A stretch of DNA of 43,032 bases from Isosphaeraceae bacterium (lineage in GTDB: Bacteria > Planctomycetota > Planctomycetia > Isosphaerales > Isosphaeraceae): contig JANXSX010000047.1 of the NCBI GenBank assembly GCA_025356475.1, forward strand, positions 1 to 43,032, given 5' to 3'. Position numbers and translations under genes: made by a program. The notes below the pieces were generated by a model that did no database searches, was not told the origin of the DNA, and worked only from the letters and a program-made list of their open reading frames with translations. Below are positions 8,063 to 17,573 of this stretch, one piece after another; position 1 is the first letter of the stretch; each line of letters starts with the position of its first letter.

Positions 8063-10654
8063 ATGCAATTCGCTCGCTCACTCGCGGCATCGGCCGCCAT
8101 CCTCGCCTTGGGCTGGGGTGCCTCAGTCGCACAGGCCCAACCGGCTCTCGAACCCAAAGCCAAACCGGCGCGTAAGGCCCAGGCACCCGCGCCGACCCCG
8201 ACCTACCTCGATACTCTCAAAGTCGCGAAGGGCTTCAAGGTCGAGCTGGTTCACATCGTCAACCGCGAGACCGAGGGCTCGTGGGTCAGCCTAACTACTG
8301 ACCCCAAGGGTCGGCTCATCACCTGCGACCAGCAGGGCAAGCTGTTCCGAGTCACGCCCAGTAAGCCTGGTGGATCCCCATCGGAGACGAAGGTTGAAGC
8401 GATCGACGTACCCATCGGCGAAGCTCAAGGCTTGCTTTGGGCGTTCGATAGCCTCTATGTCGTTGTGAACAGAGCCTCGAAGTATGCGAGCGGTCTCTAC
8501 CGCGTGACGGATACCAACGGAGATGACAAACTCGATAAAGTCGAGACCCTGAAACTCATCGAAGGGGGCGGCGAACATGGCCCTCATGCGGTTGTGCTGA
8601 GCCCCGATGGCAAGTCGATTTGTGTGATCGCCGGCAACGCCACCAAGCTTCCCGGCCTGGTCGGCTCCCGAGTGCCCTTGCATTGGGGAGAGGATCACCT
8701 CTTGCCTCGGATGGTCGATGGCAATGGCTTCATGAAGACCGAGATCGCCCCTGGCGGCTTCGTCTGCCAGGTCACCCCCGATGGTAAGGACTGGACCCTG
8801 CTCTCAATGGGCTATAGGAATGCTTACGACTTCGCGTTTAGCAAGGAGGGAGATGCCTTCACATTCGATTCCGACATGGAGTGGGATATGAGCACACCTT
8901 GGTATCGACCAACCCGTGTTTGTGAAGTTGTCAGCGGCTCTGACCTCGGTTATCGCAACGGTTCGGGTAAGTTCCCCACCTACTACTTCGACACGATTCC
9001 ACCGGTTGTCGATATCGGGCCTGGCAGCCCGACCGGGGTTACATTCGGCTATGGTGCGAAGTTCCCTGCTAAATATCAAGATGCGTTTTATGTGTGCGAT
9101 TGGAGCTATGGCAAGCTATTCGCTGTCCATCTCAAGCCGAATGGTGCCGCCTATTCGGCCGATGTCGAAGAGTTCGTCACGGGAACACCTCTTCCGCTTA
9201 CCGACCTGACTGTGCATCAGGACGGCTCGATCTATTTCGCAATCGGCGGGCGGGGGACCGCTTCCGGACTCTACCGCGTTGTCTATGTTGGTGAGGAGTC
9301 GACCGCGCCTAGCACGGTGAAGCTCGCCGGTTCTGAAGCCCGAGCCCGCCGCCATGCTTTAGAAGCCTTCCACGGCAAGGTTGACCCCAAGGCGGTCGCA
9401 GCGGCCTGGCCATCCTTGAGCGATCCAGACCGCTCGATCCGCTACGCCGCCCGGGTCGCGGTGGAGTCACAACCCTATGCTGAATGGTTCGTGAGAGCCG
9501 CGAACGAAACCAACCCCCGTGCCCAGCTTGAGGCACTTCTCGCCCTGACTCGTTCGGCGATCATCGACCCGATTCACCGCAAAGAGAGCGACGCCAAAAC
9601 AGAGGATTGGGTCGTCTACACAATCATGAATAGGCTCACCAAGATCGATCGATCCAAGCTTGATGATCGATCCAAGCTTGATCATACGCGTGCGTTGATG
9701 GTCCTGCTCAACAGGGCAGGGCATCCCGACGAGAAGACCAACGCCGAACTAATCGCCAAGTTCTCACGCGAGTACCCCAGTAAGTCTCGCGAGCTGAATT
9801 CCGACCTCTGCGCACTGCTCGTCTATCTTGAAGACCCAAGCGTTGCCTCCAAAACATTGGCCCTCATTGCCAAGGCTCCAACCCAGGAAGAGCAGATGGA
9901 CCTGGCCAAGTCCCTGCGTACTTTGAAGTCGGGCTGGAATCAAGAGCTCAGGAAGACGTATCTGACCTGGTACGCCGGTAGTGCAGCCGGGTTCAAGGGG
10001 GGACCGAGCTTCAACGGCTTCTTGAAGATGATGAAGGCCGATGCTGTGGCGTCGCTCTATGAAATCGACAAAAAACTGTATCAAGATCTGATCGATGCTC
10101 CGGTGATGGCCGAGAAGCCCATCGCTGCGGCACCTCCCCGGCCATTCAAGAAAGCATGGACCCTTGACGAACTCGTCCCGGTAGTGGATGAGGGCCTCAA
10201 GAACAAGCGAGACCTTGCTCGTGGTCGAGCCCTATTCGCAGCAACAAACTGTTATGGGTGCCACCGGATCGCCAACGAAGGGGGTGCCGTCGGTCCCGAC
10301 CTGACTGCGGTCGCCGGTCGGTATGGGACGAGAGACTTACTCGAATCGATCGTGCATCCCAGCAAGGTCATTAGCGATCAATATCAGGCTGTGACCGTGG
10401 CAACAACGGAGGGTCAAACGGTAACCGGGCGGATCATGAACTTGCATGGTGATGGCATTACCATTAACACGGATATGCTCAACCCATCCAAGCAGGTCAC
10501 GATCAATCGTTCCAAAATTGAAGAGATGAAGCCCGCGACGGTTTCGATGATGCCCGAAGGCCTGCTGAATACGCTGGATAAGGACGAGATCCTCGACCTG
10601 ATCGCCTATCTGCGAAGTGGCATCACCAACCAGGTCACAACCCGGAGCGAATGA
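8063..10654 (+). CDS. membrane-bound dehydrogenase-like protein with PVC-type cytochrome c domain
   Basis: The 863-residue protein begins with a signal peptide (MQFARSLAASAAILALGWGASVAQAQ). A beta-propeller resembling soluble glucose/sorbosone dehydrogenases (about residues 45-430) follows, then a helical repeat region (about 435-640), and a cytochrome c domain with CYGCH at 730-734. The last part (GPDLTAVAGRYGTRDLLESIVHPSKVISDQYQ, split over several blocks) is the PVC-type heme domain seen in many planctomycete proteins thought to oxidise sugars in the periplasm. The frame opens earlier (7922), but the signal peptide fixes ATG 8063. A duplicated 18-bp unit sits inside the gene at 9647-9682. 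Confidence 0.87.
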   Translation: MQFARSLAASAAILALGWGASVAQAQPALEPKAKPARKAQAPAPTPTYLDTLKVAKGFKVELVHIVNRETEGSWVSLTTDPKGRLITCDQQGKLFRVTPSKPGGSPSETKVEAIDVPIGEAQGLLWAFDSLYVVVNRASKYASGLYRVTDTNGDDKLDKVETLKLIEGGGEHGPHAVVLSPDGKSICVIAGNATKLPGLVGSRVPLHWGEDHLLPRMVDGNGFMKTEIAPGGFVCQVTPDGKDWTLLSMGYRNAYDFAFSKEGDAFTFDSDMEWDMSTPWYRPTRVCEVVSGSDLGYRNGSGKFPTYYFDTIPPVVDIGPGSPTGVTFGYGAKFPAKYQDAFYVCDWSYGKLFAVHLKPNGAAYSADVEEFVTGTPLPLTDLTVHQDGSIYFAIGGRGTASGLYRVVYVGEESTAPSTVKLAGSEARARRHALEAFHGKVDPKAVAAAWPSLSDPDRSIRYAARVAVESQPYAEWFVRAANETNPRAQLEALLALTRSAIIDPIHRKESDAKTEDWVVYTIMNRLTKIDRSKLDDRSKLDHTRALMVLLNRAGHPDEKTNAELIAKFSREYPSKSRELNSDLCALLVYLEDPSVASKTLALIAKAPTQEEQMDLAKSLRTLKSGWNQELRKTYLTWYAGSAAGFKGGPSFNGFLKMMKADAVASLYEIDKKLYQDLIDAPVMAEKPIAAAPPRPFKKAWTLDELVPVVDEGLKNKRDLARGRALFAATNCYGCHRIANEGGAVGPDLTAVAGRYGTRDLLESIVHPSKVISDQYQAVTVATTEGQTVTGRIMNLHGDGITINTDMLNPSKQVTINRSKIEEMKPATVSMMPEGLLNTLDKDEILDLIAYLRSGITNQVTTRSE
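9647..9682 (+). repeat. 18-bp in-frame tandem duplication within the cytochrome gene
   Basis: GATCGATCCAAGCTTGAT occurs twice back to back (9647-9664 and 9665-9682). It adds six residues without changing frame, giving the repeated peptide DRSKLDDRSKLD in the helical-repeat region. Confidence 0.95.
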
Positions 10655-10691
10655 GCATATTCGGATCGATGCGTCGTATTTTTGGATCTTG

Positions 10692-10727
10692 GAGCGAACA
10701 CGTTATGTGACGTGTTCGCTCTTTCTT
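10692..10727 (+). terminator. intrinsic terminator after the cytochrome gene
   Basis: A perfect 12-bp stem (GAGCGAACACGT, 10692-10703, with its complement at 10710-10721) encloses a 6-nt loop and is followed by TTTCTT. It lies 37 nt after the stop of the upstream gene and 40 nt before the S9 peptidase start, so it should separate the two transcripts. Confidence 0.85.
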
Positions 10728-10760
10728 ATGTTCAACTAATCGCTCGTTGGAGATTCAACG

Positions 10761-12983
10761 ATGAGAATCTGGCTCGGTCGAGCGATGGCGCTCCTAATCG
10801 GGATTTCTCCCGTAGCATGCTTCGGGCAAGGATCGAAGGCCGAATATGTCCGCGCCGAGACATTGGCGCGAACACGACGCGATACGGTATTCAAATCCAA
10901 GGTAGAGCCTCACTGGGATTCTTCCGGCGACCGATTTTGGTACCGGAACGACTTGTCGCAAGCCTCTTTTGAATATGTTGAAGTATCAGCAACAACCGGT
11001 AAGATTCGGCCTGCATTTGACCATATCGCCTTGGCGGACGCTCTCAGCAACGCTCTGCATCAGACCTTCAACTCCGCAAAACTCTCGTTAACCGCAGTCG
11101 AACCGTTCGATCCTGGTGAGTTCAACTTCCGCATTGATGGGAGAACTTTCCGGTGGGACTTGCAAACTCAGTCGCTGACCACGATTGATCCCCCACCGCC
11201 CAAAATAGCCCCTGAAGTCGGTCAGCGGCGACGCTCTTTGGTCACATCCCCTGATAAGACATACGCTTTGATATTACGCGAATATAACCTTTTCCTTGTT
11301 GACCGAACCGATGGCTCCGAACGGGCTCTGACCAAGGATGGAACCGAAGCTGACCGCTATGAACTGAACAATCTCGCCTGGTCGCCCGACTCATCTCGGC
11401 TCGTCGCAATGCGAACCAAACAAGGTGACAGCCGTAAGGTGAACCTGATCGAATCGTCGCCTCGTGACCAGCTTCAGCCCAAGGTTTCCGACTATAGCTA
11501 CCTCAAGCCGGGCGACCAAGTACCCAGGCCGGTACCTCACCTGTTCAAACTCGAAAATGCCGAAGAGATACCGATCGACACCAAACTCTTCGAGAATCCG
11601 TACAGCCTGGACCATCTGCGCTGGAGTCCCGACTCATCAAGGTTCACATTCCTCTATAATCAGCGTGGGCATCAGGTTCTCAGGATCATCAGCGTCGATG
11701 CCTCGACGGGTTCAACAACGGCGATCGTCGACGAAACTTCGCCGTCGTTTATCGACTATTCCCAGAAGACCGACGTCAGGTTCATTGACAAAACCGATGA
11801 CTTGATCTGGATGTCCGAACGGTCGGGATGGAATCACCTTTACCTGATTGACTCGAAGACGGGCACTGTCAGGAATCCGATCACTCAGGGTGACTGGGTG
11901 GTTCGTTCCATCGAAAGCATCAATGAAGCCGACCGCGTCATCTGGTTCCGAGCCATGGGGATTCGGCCCGGCGAGGACCCCTACCATGTCCATTATGGCC
12001 GAGTCGATTTCGATGGGCGGGGTTTGGTGTTTCTGACCGAAGGTGATGGGACCCATACGGTGAGCTTCTCTCCCGATCGACGATTCTTAATAGATACATA
12101 CTCACGAGTGGACTTGCCCCCAATCACCGAGCTTCGGCGGGCGACTGACGGCAGATTGATTTGTGAGCTTGAGCGGGCCGATGTGTCGATGCTCGAAAAG
12201 ACCGGCTGGAAACCTCCGCAACGATTCGCAGCGAAAGGTCGTGATGGCCAAACGAATATTCATGGAGTTGTCTATCGACCAACAAGCTTCGATCCTTCGC
12301 GTCGCTATCCAGTGATTGAATATATCTACGCAGGTCCGCATGACTTTCATGTTCCCAAGTCGTTCAGTGCAACCCATCGGCCCGAGGGAATGGCCGAACT
12401 TGGCTTCGTGATGGTGCAGATCGACGGGATGGGCACGAACTGGCGGTCACGAGCTTTCCATGACATCTGCTGGAAGAACCTTGCCGACGCAGGATTTCCC
12501 GATCGGATCCTTTGGCTCAAGTCACTGGCCGCTCAAGAGTCCGCCATCGACTTGTCGAAAGTTGGAATCTACGGAGGATCGGCAGGAGGTCAGAATGCGC
12601 TCGGGGCCTTGCTTTTTCATGGAGATTTCTACAAAGCAGCCGTTGCCGACTGCGGCTGCCACGATAATCGGATGGACAAGATCTGGTGGAACGAAGCGTG
12701 GATGGGATGGCCAGTTGGTACGGAATACGCCACAAACTCAAATGTCACAAACGCTCATAAATTGATTGGTAAACTCTTGCTCACCGTCGGCGAACTCGAT
12801 CGGAACGTCGACCCTGCCTCGACCATGCAGGTAGCCAATGCATTGATCAAGGCCGACAAGGATTTTGAATTGATCGTTTTTCCCGGTGGCGGCCATGGGT
12901 CGGGCTCGAGCCCCTATGGGACGCGCCGGATGCGTGATTTCTTCGTTCGTCACTTGCATGGGCTCGAACCCAGAAAACAATAA
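10761..12983 (+). CDS. secreted S9-family (DPP-IV/prolyl oligopeptidase type) serine peptidase
   Basis: The 740-residue protein has an N-terminal signal sequence (to about residue 23) and a propeller region of the DPP-IV type (about 40-470; repeated WSPDSSR blocks at 207 and 288). An alpha/beta hydrolase domain follows. The catalytic triad is visible: Ser607 in YGGSAGG, Asp680 in GELDRNVD and His712 in GGGHG. Such enzymes remove dipeptides or cut short peptides. GGAG at 10749-10752 is spaced 8 nt from ATG 10761. The following cytochrome gene starts one base after the stop, so the two are very likely co-transcribed. Confidence 0.9.
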   Translation: MRIWLGRAMALLIGISPVACFGQGSKAEYVRAETLARTRRDTVFKSKVEPHWDSSGDRFWYRNDLSQASFEYVEVSATTGKIRPAFDHIALADALSNALHQTFNSAKLSLTAVEPFDPGEFNFRIDGRTFRWDLQTQSLTTIDPPPPKIAPEVGQRRRSLVTSPDKTYALILREYNLFLVDRTDGSERALTKDGTEADRYELNNLAWSPDSSRLVAMRTKQGDSRKVNLIESSPRDQLQPKVSDYSYLKPGDQVPRPVPHLFKLENAEEIPIDTKLFENPYSLDHLRWSPDSSRFTFLYNQRGHQVLRIISVDASTGSTTAIVDETSPSFIDYSQKTDVRFIDKTDDLIWMSERSGWNHLYLIDSKTGTVRNPITQGDWVVRSIESINEADRVIWFRAMGIRPGEDPYHVHYGRVDFDGRGLVFLTEGDGTHTVSFSPDRRFLIDTYSRVDLPPITELRRATDGRLICELERADVSMLEKTGWKPPQRFAAKGRDGQTNIHGVVYRPTSFDPSRRYPVIEYIYAGPHDFHVPKSFSATHRPEGMAELGFVMVQIDGMGTNWRSRAFHDICWKNLADAGFPDRILWLKSLAAQESAIDLSKVGIYGGSAGGQNALGALLFHGDFYKAAVADCGCHDNRMDKIWWNEAWMGWPVGTEYATNSNVTNAHKLIGKLLLTVGELDRNVDPASTMQVANALIKADKDFELIVFPGGGHGSGSSPYGTRRMRDFFVRHLHGLEPRKQ

Positions 12984-12984
12984 T

Positions 12985-15900
12985 ATGGAACGAATCGCGA
13001 TCGCTTTCTGCCTGATGATTCTTGGATCAACAGCGCGAGGCCAAACACCACCACTCGATCGGCAACTCGACGCCGAAGACCCGATCGCACTCGCAAGGGA
13101 TGCCAGGCAGAATGGCGACCCGGCGCGTGGAGCACTGATCTACTATCGTCCTCAGCTTGCATGCGTTACCTGTCACGGTCAAGGTCAGAATTTGGCACAA
13201 CTTGGCCCCGACCTGAGTAAGGTCGGCAAAGAGGTCACAGATCAGCACCTGATCGAATCGATCCTTCACCCATCCAAGGTCATCAAGCCCGAGTTCCAGG
13301 CAGTGACGATCGCGACTCTTGACGGTTCAACGACGACTGGGCTCGTTGTTGAGGACAAGAAGGATACCCTGACCCTTCGCGATGGTGCCAATCCCGCGAA
13401 CGTTCACGTCATCACAAAGGCGCAGATCGAGGAGCGTCGTCAGTCTCGCGAATCGCTGATGCCGGTCGGATTGGTGAACGCCTTGGCGAACCATGATGAG
13501 TTCCGCGACCTGCTTTCTTACCTGCGGGCCATTGCCGACGGTGGTCCAGCGCGTGCCTTGGCACTTCGTCCCGATCCGGCCCAGCTTGCCCCTAAGCCAC
13601 TTCCTGCATACGAACACGAGATTGACCACGCCGGTTTAATCGCGCGCCTCGGGGCCAAGAGTCTTGAGCGCGGCGAGGCAATCTATGTCCAGATCTGTGC
13701 AAGTTGTCATGGTACGAAGGAATCGGTCGGGTCGATGCCAACCTCGCTTCGGTTCAGTCTGGGTAAATTTAAGAACGGTTCCGACCCTTATCGACTCTAT
13801 CAGACACTCACTCACGGCTATGCACAGATGGCTGCGCAGGTAAACCTCGTTCCTCGTCAAAAATATGATGTCATTCATTATATTCGTGAGCGAATGCTCA
13901 AGTCGGACAATCTTGACGAATATGTCAAGGTGGATCAAAGCTATCTCGCATCACTCCCAAAAGGAACGCAGATTGGCCCGGAACCGGTTGTGCATCAACC
14001 CTGGTTAGATATGGACTATGGGAATGTCCTCCAAGGGACATTTCAGGTGAGTGAGGAAGGACCAAATATCGCCATTAAGGGGATCGCTGTCCGTCTCGAC
14101 CCAGGTCCTGGTGGTGTGGCCAAGGGAAACGCATGGATGGTTTATGATCATGACACGATGCGAATGGTAGGGGCTTGGACAGGTAAGGGTTTCATCGATT
14201 GGGCAGGGATCAATTTCGACGGTCGGCATGAGTCACACCCGAGGGTCGTGGGTAGGGTGCATGCCTCGACTCCTGACCTACCGGGATGGGCTTACCCGTC
14301 GGATCGTACCCGACCCGACGCTCGGATTCGCGGTCGAGATGGTCGCCTTTATGGTCCGCTTCCTCACGACTGGGTGCGTTATGAAGCTCTAGAACCGAGC
14401 GGCTTGGAACCTACAATCAAGTATTCGGTTGGTGGCGTCTCGATCGTTGAGGTCCCTGGTCTTACCTACGACAAGGATCAGCCCAATCTTCCGATTTTCG
14501 TCCGGCGGCTCACAATCGAGCTACCGACGCGAGAACTCGAGATGAGAGTCTGTGCCGATACACCCAAGATCTCGGTCGCGGTCAGTGATCCAAAGATCCA
14601 AGTGATCCGACGCGACGGCCTTGTGACCGCAATCATTCCCAAGTCTGACGCACGCTTGGACTTTCATATTTCCATAAGTGATCGCGCAACCGGACATCCC
14701 TTGCCCGTGGGATATACTCCCACATCAGGAGATAATGGGGGCGAGCCCAAGATCTCACCTCTCCTTAGAACGGTCATTAGACGCGGACGTGACGACGGCC
14801 CGTTTGCAGTCGATATCCTGACGGCTCCGGAGGGCAACCCATGGAAGTCTCAGCTCCGGTTTAGCGGACTCGACTTCTTTGGCGATGGTCGGTCGATGGC
14901 AATCTGCACTTGGGATGGAGATGTCTGGATCGTGAAGGGGCTCAGCGAGATCGATGGCCAACTCATCTGGAAGCGATTTGCGCAGGGATTGTTCCAACCG
15001 CTTGGTCTTAAGATCGTTCAGGAAAGCGTGTACGTGTGCTGTCGTGATCAGATCGTGAAGCTTGAGGACAAGAATTACGATGGAGTCGCGGACAGTTATG
15101 TATGCTTCAATACAGATCACATCATCACTGAGAGTTTTCACGAATTCGCGATGGACTTGCAGACCGACCGGGACGGAAATTTTTACTACGCCAAAGGGGC
15201 CAGGCACGGTAAGCCGCCGATCGTTCCTCATCACGGAACATTGCTAAAAGTGGCCAAAGATGGGAGTTCGACCGAGATCATCGCGACCGGCTTTCGCGCA
15301 CCAAATGGAGTATCGGTCAACGAAGATGGGACGTTTTTGATGACCGACCAAGAGGGGCACTGGATGCCTAAGAATCGGATAAACTGGGTCAAACCTGGCA
15401 AGTTTTATGGGAATATGTGGGGATTCCACGACATCAAAGAGACGACCGATAGCGCTATGGAGCAACCGATTGTCTGGATCACCAACGCGTTCGATCGATC
15501 TCCATCTCAGATCGTTGCGATCGAGGACAAGAACTGGGGAGTGCTTGATGGGCGAAGGTTAAGCCTCTCTTACGGATACGGCAAAGTGTTTCTCTTGATG
15601 GATGAAATGGTGAGCGGCATCAGGCAGGGGGGGCTCGTCGAATTGCCGATTGACCAGTTCCCGACCGGAGTAATGAGGGCTCGGTTCAATCCGTCTTTTG
15701 GAGACATGTACGCCTGTGGGCTTTTTGGCTGGGCGGGTAATCAGGTTCAGCCTGGTGGACTCTACCGAGTCAGGCGGACCGGAAAGCCACTCCTCATGCC
15801 TACTTACATGGCAACCGAGAAGCACTCGATTATACTCGGTTATAATGACGTCTTAGACCGGGCATCGGCCACCGACGCCTCGCACTACGCCATCACCGCA

Positions 15901-16122
15901 TGGTCGCTTAAACGGTCCGCTAATTATGGATCCAAGCACTATGACGAGCGTTTGATGACCGTCCAGGCTGTTCACTTGAGTGAGGACGGAAAGACCGTTA
16001 GGCTCGACATTCTGGATCTTATTCCGACTCAAGGTTTAGAGATTCGCTACCAGGTCATGACGAGCGTCGGGACCCCAGTGGAGGGAAAGATCCATTCGAC
16101 CATCCACGCGCTCGGCCCTTGA
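12985..16122 (+). CDS. diheme c-type cytochrome with DUF6797-like region and C-terminal propeller
   Basis: The 1045-residue exported protein (signal peptide MERIAIAFCLMILGSTARGQ) has an N-terminal PVC-type cytochrome c domain with CVTCH at 60-64, including LGPDLSKVGKE and ESILHPSKVIKPEFQAVT. A second heme site, CASCH, lies at 238-242. A long central part resembles DUF6797 proteins, and a C-terminal beta-propeller like the sorbosone/glucose dehydrogenase group starts near residue 630. It is probably a periplasmic dehydrogenase with built-in electron transfer; the substrate is unknown. The frame opens at 12886 inside the peptidase gene, but the signal peptide and the one-base gap support ATG 12985. 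Confidence 0.85.
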   Translation: MERIAIAFCLMILGSTARGQTPPLDRQLDAEDPIALARDARQNGDPARGALIYYRPQLACVTCHGQGQNLAQLGPDLSKVGKEVTDQHLIESILHPSKVIKPEFQAVTIATLDGSTTTGLVVEDKKDTLTLRDGANPANVHVITKAQIEERRQSRESLMPVGLVNALANHDEFRDLLSYLRAIADGGPARALALRPDPAQLAPKPLPAYEHEIDHAGLIARLGAKSLERGEAIYVQICASCHGTKESVGSMPTSLRFSLGKFKNGSDPYRLYQTLTHGYAQMAAQVNLVPRQKYDVIHYIRERMLKSDNLDEYVKVDQSYLASLPKGTQIGPEPVVHQPWLDMDYGNVLQGTFQVSEEGPNIAIKGIAVRLDPGPGGVAKGNAWMVYDHDTMRMVGAWTGKGFIDWAGINFDGRHESHPRVVGRVHASTPDLPGWAYPSDRTRPDARIRGRDGRLYGPLPHDWVRYEALEPSGLEPTIKYSVGGVSIVEVPGLTYDKDQPNLPIFVRRLTIELPTRELEMRVCADTPKISVAVSDPKIQVIRRDGLVTAIIPKSDARLDFHISISDRATGHPLPVGYTPTSGDNGGEPKISPLLRTVIRRGRDDGPFAVDILTAPEGNPWKSQLRFSGLDFFGDGRSMAICTWDGDVWIVKGLSEIDGQLIWKRFAQGLFQPLGLKIVQESVYVCCRDQIVKLEDKNYDGVADSYVCFNTDHIITESFHEFAMDLQTDRDGNFYYAKGARHGKPPIVPHHGTLLKVAKDGSSTEIIATGFRAPNGVSVNEDGTFLMTDQEGHWMPKNRINWVKPGKFYGNMWGFHDIKETTDSAMEQPIVWITNAFDRSPSQIVAIEDKNWGVLDGRRLSLSYGYGKVFLLMDEMVSGIRQGGLVELPIDQFPTGVMRARFNPSFGDMYACGLFGWAGNQVQPGGLYRVRRTGKPLLMPTYMATEKHSIILGYNDVLDRASATDASHYAITAWSLKRSANYGSKHYDERLMTVQAVHLSEDGKTVRLDILDLIPTQGLEIRYQVMTSVGTPVEGKIHSTIHALGP

Positions 16123-16136
16123 ACGTTCAGACAGTC

Positions 16137-17573
16137 TCAAGGTTCCCTGTCTTCTTCAGCGTGATCAACTCTTTCGCTGGGAATGTGGACCATTCGATCC
16201 GCCAAGATTTCCTTGGCAGCCTGCATCCGGGTCGTGACTCCAGGCTGCGGGAAGAGGCCACCGCCCAAGATGATTGCAGCGATCGTTAGGACCGCGAAAC
16301 GTTCCCAGAATCCGAGTTGAAGTGAGACCGTCGAGTGGTGCCGTGCCCCGGTAAATAGCAGGAAGTAGGCGCGGAGCACTGCGATCCCGTTGAGGGCTGA
16401 GGCTGCTACGATCCCAATACCAACGTATGGGTTCGCCTCAACAGCGCTCTCCACAAGCAGCTCACTCGAGATAAACCCGAGAGTCAGTGGGAAGCCGATG
16501 CAGGCGAGACCCGTTAGCATGAAGCAGACCGCGAGCGTTGGCGAGTGCTCGTAAAGACCGTGGTGTCGAGTGAGTGAGAGCCGACCAAATCTGCCTTCAA
16601 GAGCTCTCAGCGTGAGGCCAAATCCGCCGAGCGAGAGCATCGTTGAGAACCATAGGCAGAGCGACCCGCAGAGTGAGAGTTGGGTGTGTAACTCAAGTCC
16701 CACCAGGACCATCGACGAGATACTGAGGAACAGATATGCATAGAAGCGACGATCTTCGCGCTGAACGGTGGCCATAGCAGCAGCATATACGGCGGTGATT
16801 AAGGAGAAGATGCCGATACTTTGGAGAACCCAGTCTGGGGCGATCGGCAACACGAGTCGGACAGCGGCGTAAACACCCGTCAGAGGTGATACATTGAGGA
16901 TCGCGATCCCGAACGATGCATGCTCAAACCAGTCGGTGAGCCAACAGTGGGCCGGGACAGTTCCGCAAATCAAGAGGATCGCCAGCAATAGTGGTATTGC
17001 AGCCCACCAGGGGGCTGGGGTGGTCGCTGAGCCCGCCAATTCAACCCCTGCCCCTCCGACAATGAGAAGGACGATGAAGAGCAGCATATGACGGGTATAG
17101 AGACGTGTCGGTCGGTCTCGATTTTTTAGCTCGATATAGGGAGGGACAGTTGACATTACGAGCAGAGCGATGAGAACCCACGGTTCTTTGCAACTGAAGG
17201 TGGCCAGCCGGAGCGTTTCCGAGAATAAGGACCATGTGAATGAGAACCGCCTCATGAGAGTGCGCGGTGTCGCCAGGGCGGTCAGGAAGTGGAGCAGAGC
17301 GATCGTCGGGACGAGGGGAGCGCTCAATTCATCGAGCGAAAAAAGCTGTCTGCCGAACAGAAAGGGCTGGAGACTCCAACGCGTGATCAACACGCTATCC
17401 GTCCCCAGATAGTATGCCAGCCAAGCCATGAAGGAACAGAAAAAAGAGGTCCCTGTGAAGCCTAGACCGAACCGGTGGGCTCTCAGCGGGTCACTCTGGC
17501 GGCTGACCCAGAATGCCCCGATGAACGCGACCAGGATCGAGATATCAAGCCAAGGGAGTGCAAGAACGTTCAT
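16137..17573 (-). CDS. NuoM/NuoN-like membrane subunit of the DAB operon, degenerate
   Basis: The 478-residue protein is almost entirely transmembrane (about 13 hydrophobic segments) and aligns by eye with proton-translocating antiporter-like subunits of complex I. The block [17 protein letters not shown] (207-223) corresponds to the usual KxPxHxWLPDAH segment, but the expected lysine is Thr205. I also see no obvious counterpart of the TM5 glutamate. It overlaps the upstream NuoL-like gene by 4 nt (ATGA, 17570-17573) and closes a three-gene operon headed by dabA. A structural role, or a second, altered ion path in the inorganic-carbon pump, is possible. It converges with the cytochrome gene that ends 14 nt away. 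Confidence 0.75.
   Translation of the reverse strand: MNVLALPWLDISILVAFIGAFWVSRQSDPLRAHRFGLGFTGTSFFCSFMAWLAYYLGTDSVLITRWSLQPFLFGRQLFSLDELSAPLVPTIALLHFLTALATPRTLMRRFSFTWSLFSETLRLATFSCKEPWVLIALLVMSTVPPYIELKNRDRPTRLYTRHMLLFIVLLIVGGAGVELAGSATTPAPWWAAIPLLLAILLICGTVPAHCWLTDWFEHASFGIAILNVSPLTGVYAAVRLVLPIAPDWVLQSIGIFSLITAVYAAAMATVQREDRRFYAYLFLSISSMVLVGLELHTQLSLCGSLCLWFSTMLSLGGFGLTLRALEGRFGRLSLTRHHGLYEHSPTLAVCFMLTGLACIGFPLTLGFISSELLVESAVEANPYVGIGIVAASALNGIAVLRAYFLLFTGARHHSTVSLQLGFWERFAVLTIAAIILGGGLFPQPGVTTRMQAAKEILADRMVHIPSERVDHAEEDREP

Noticed and set aside
7855-8163. N-terminal extension of the GH44 frame
   Set aside because: It overlaps the divergent cytochrome gene and has no family residues; the signal peptide begins at the internal ATG 7854.
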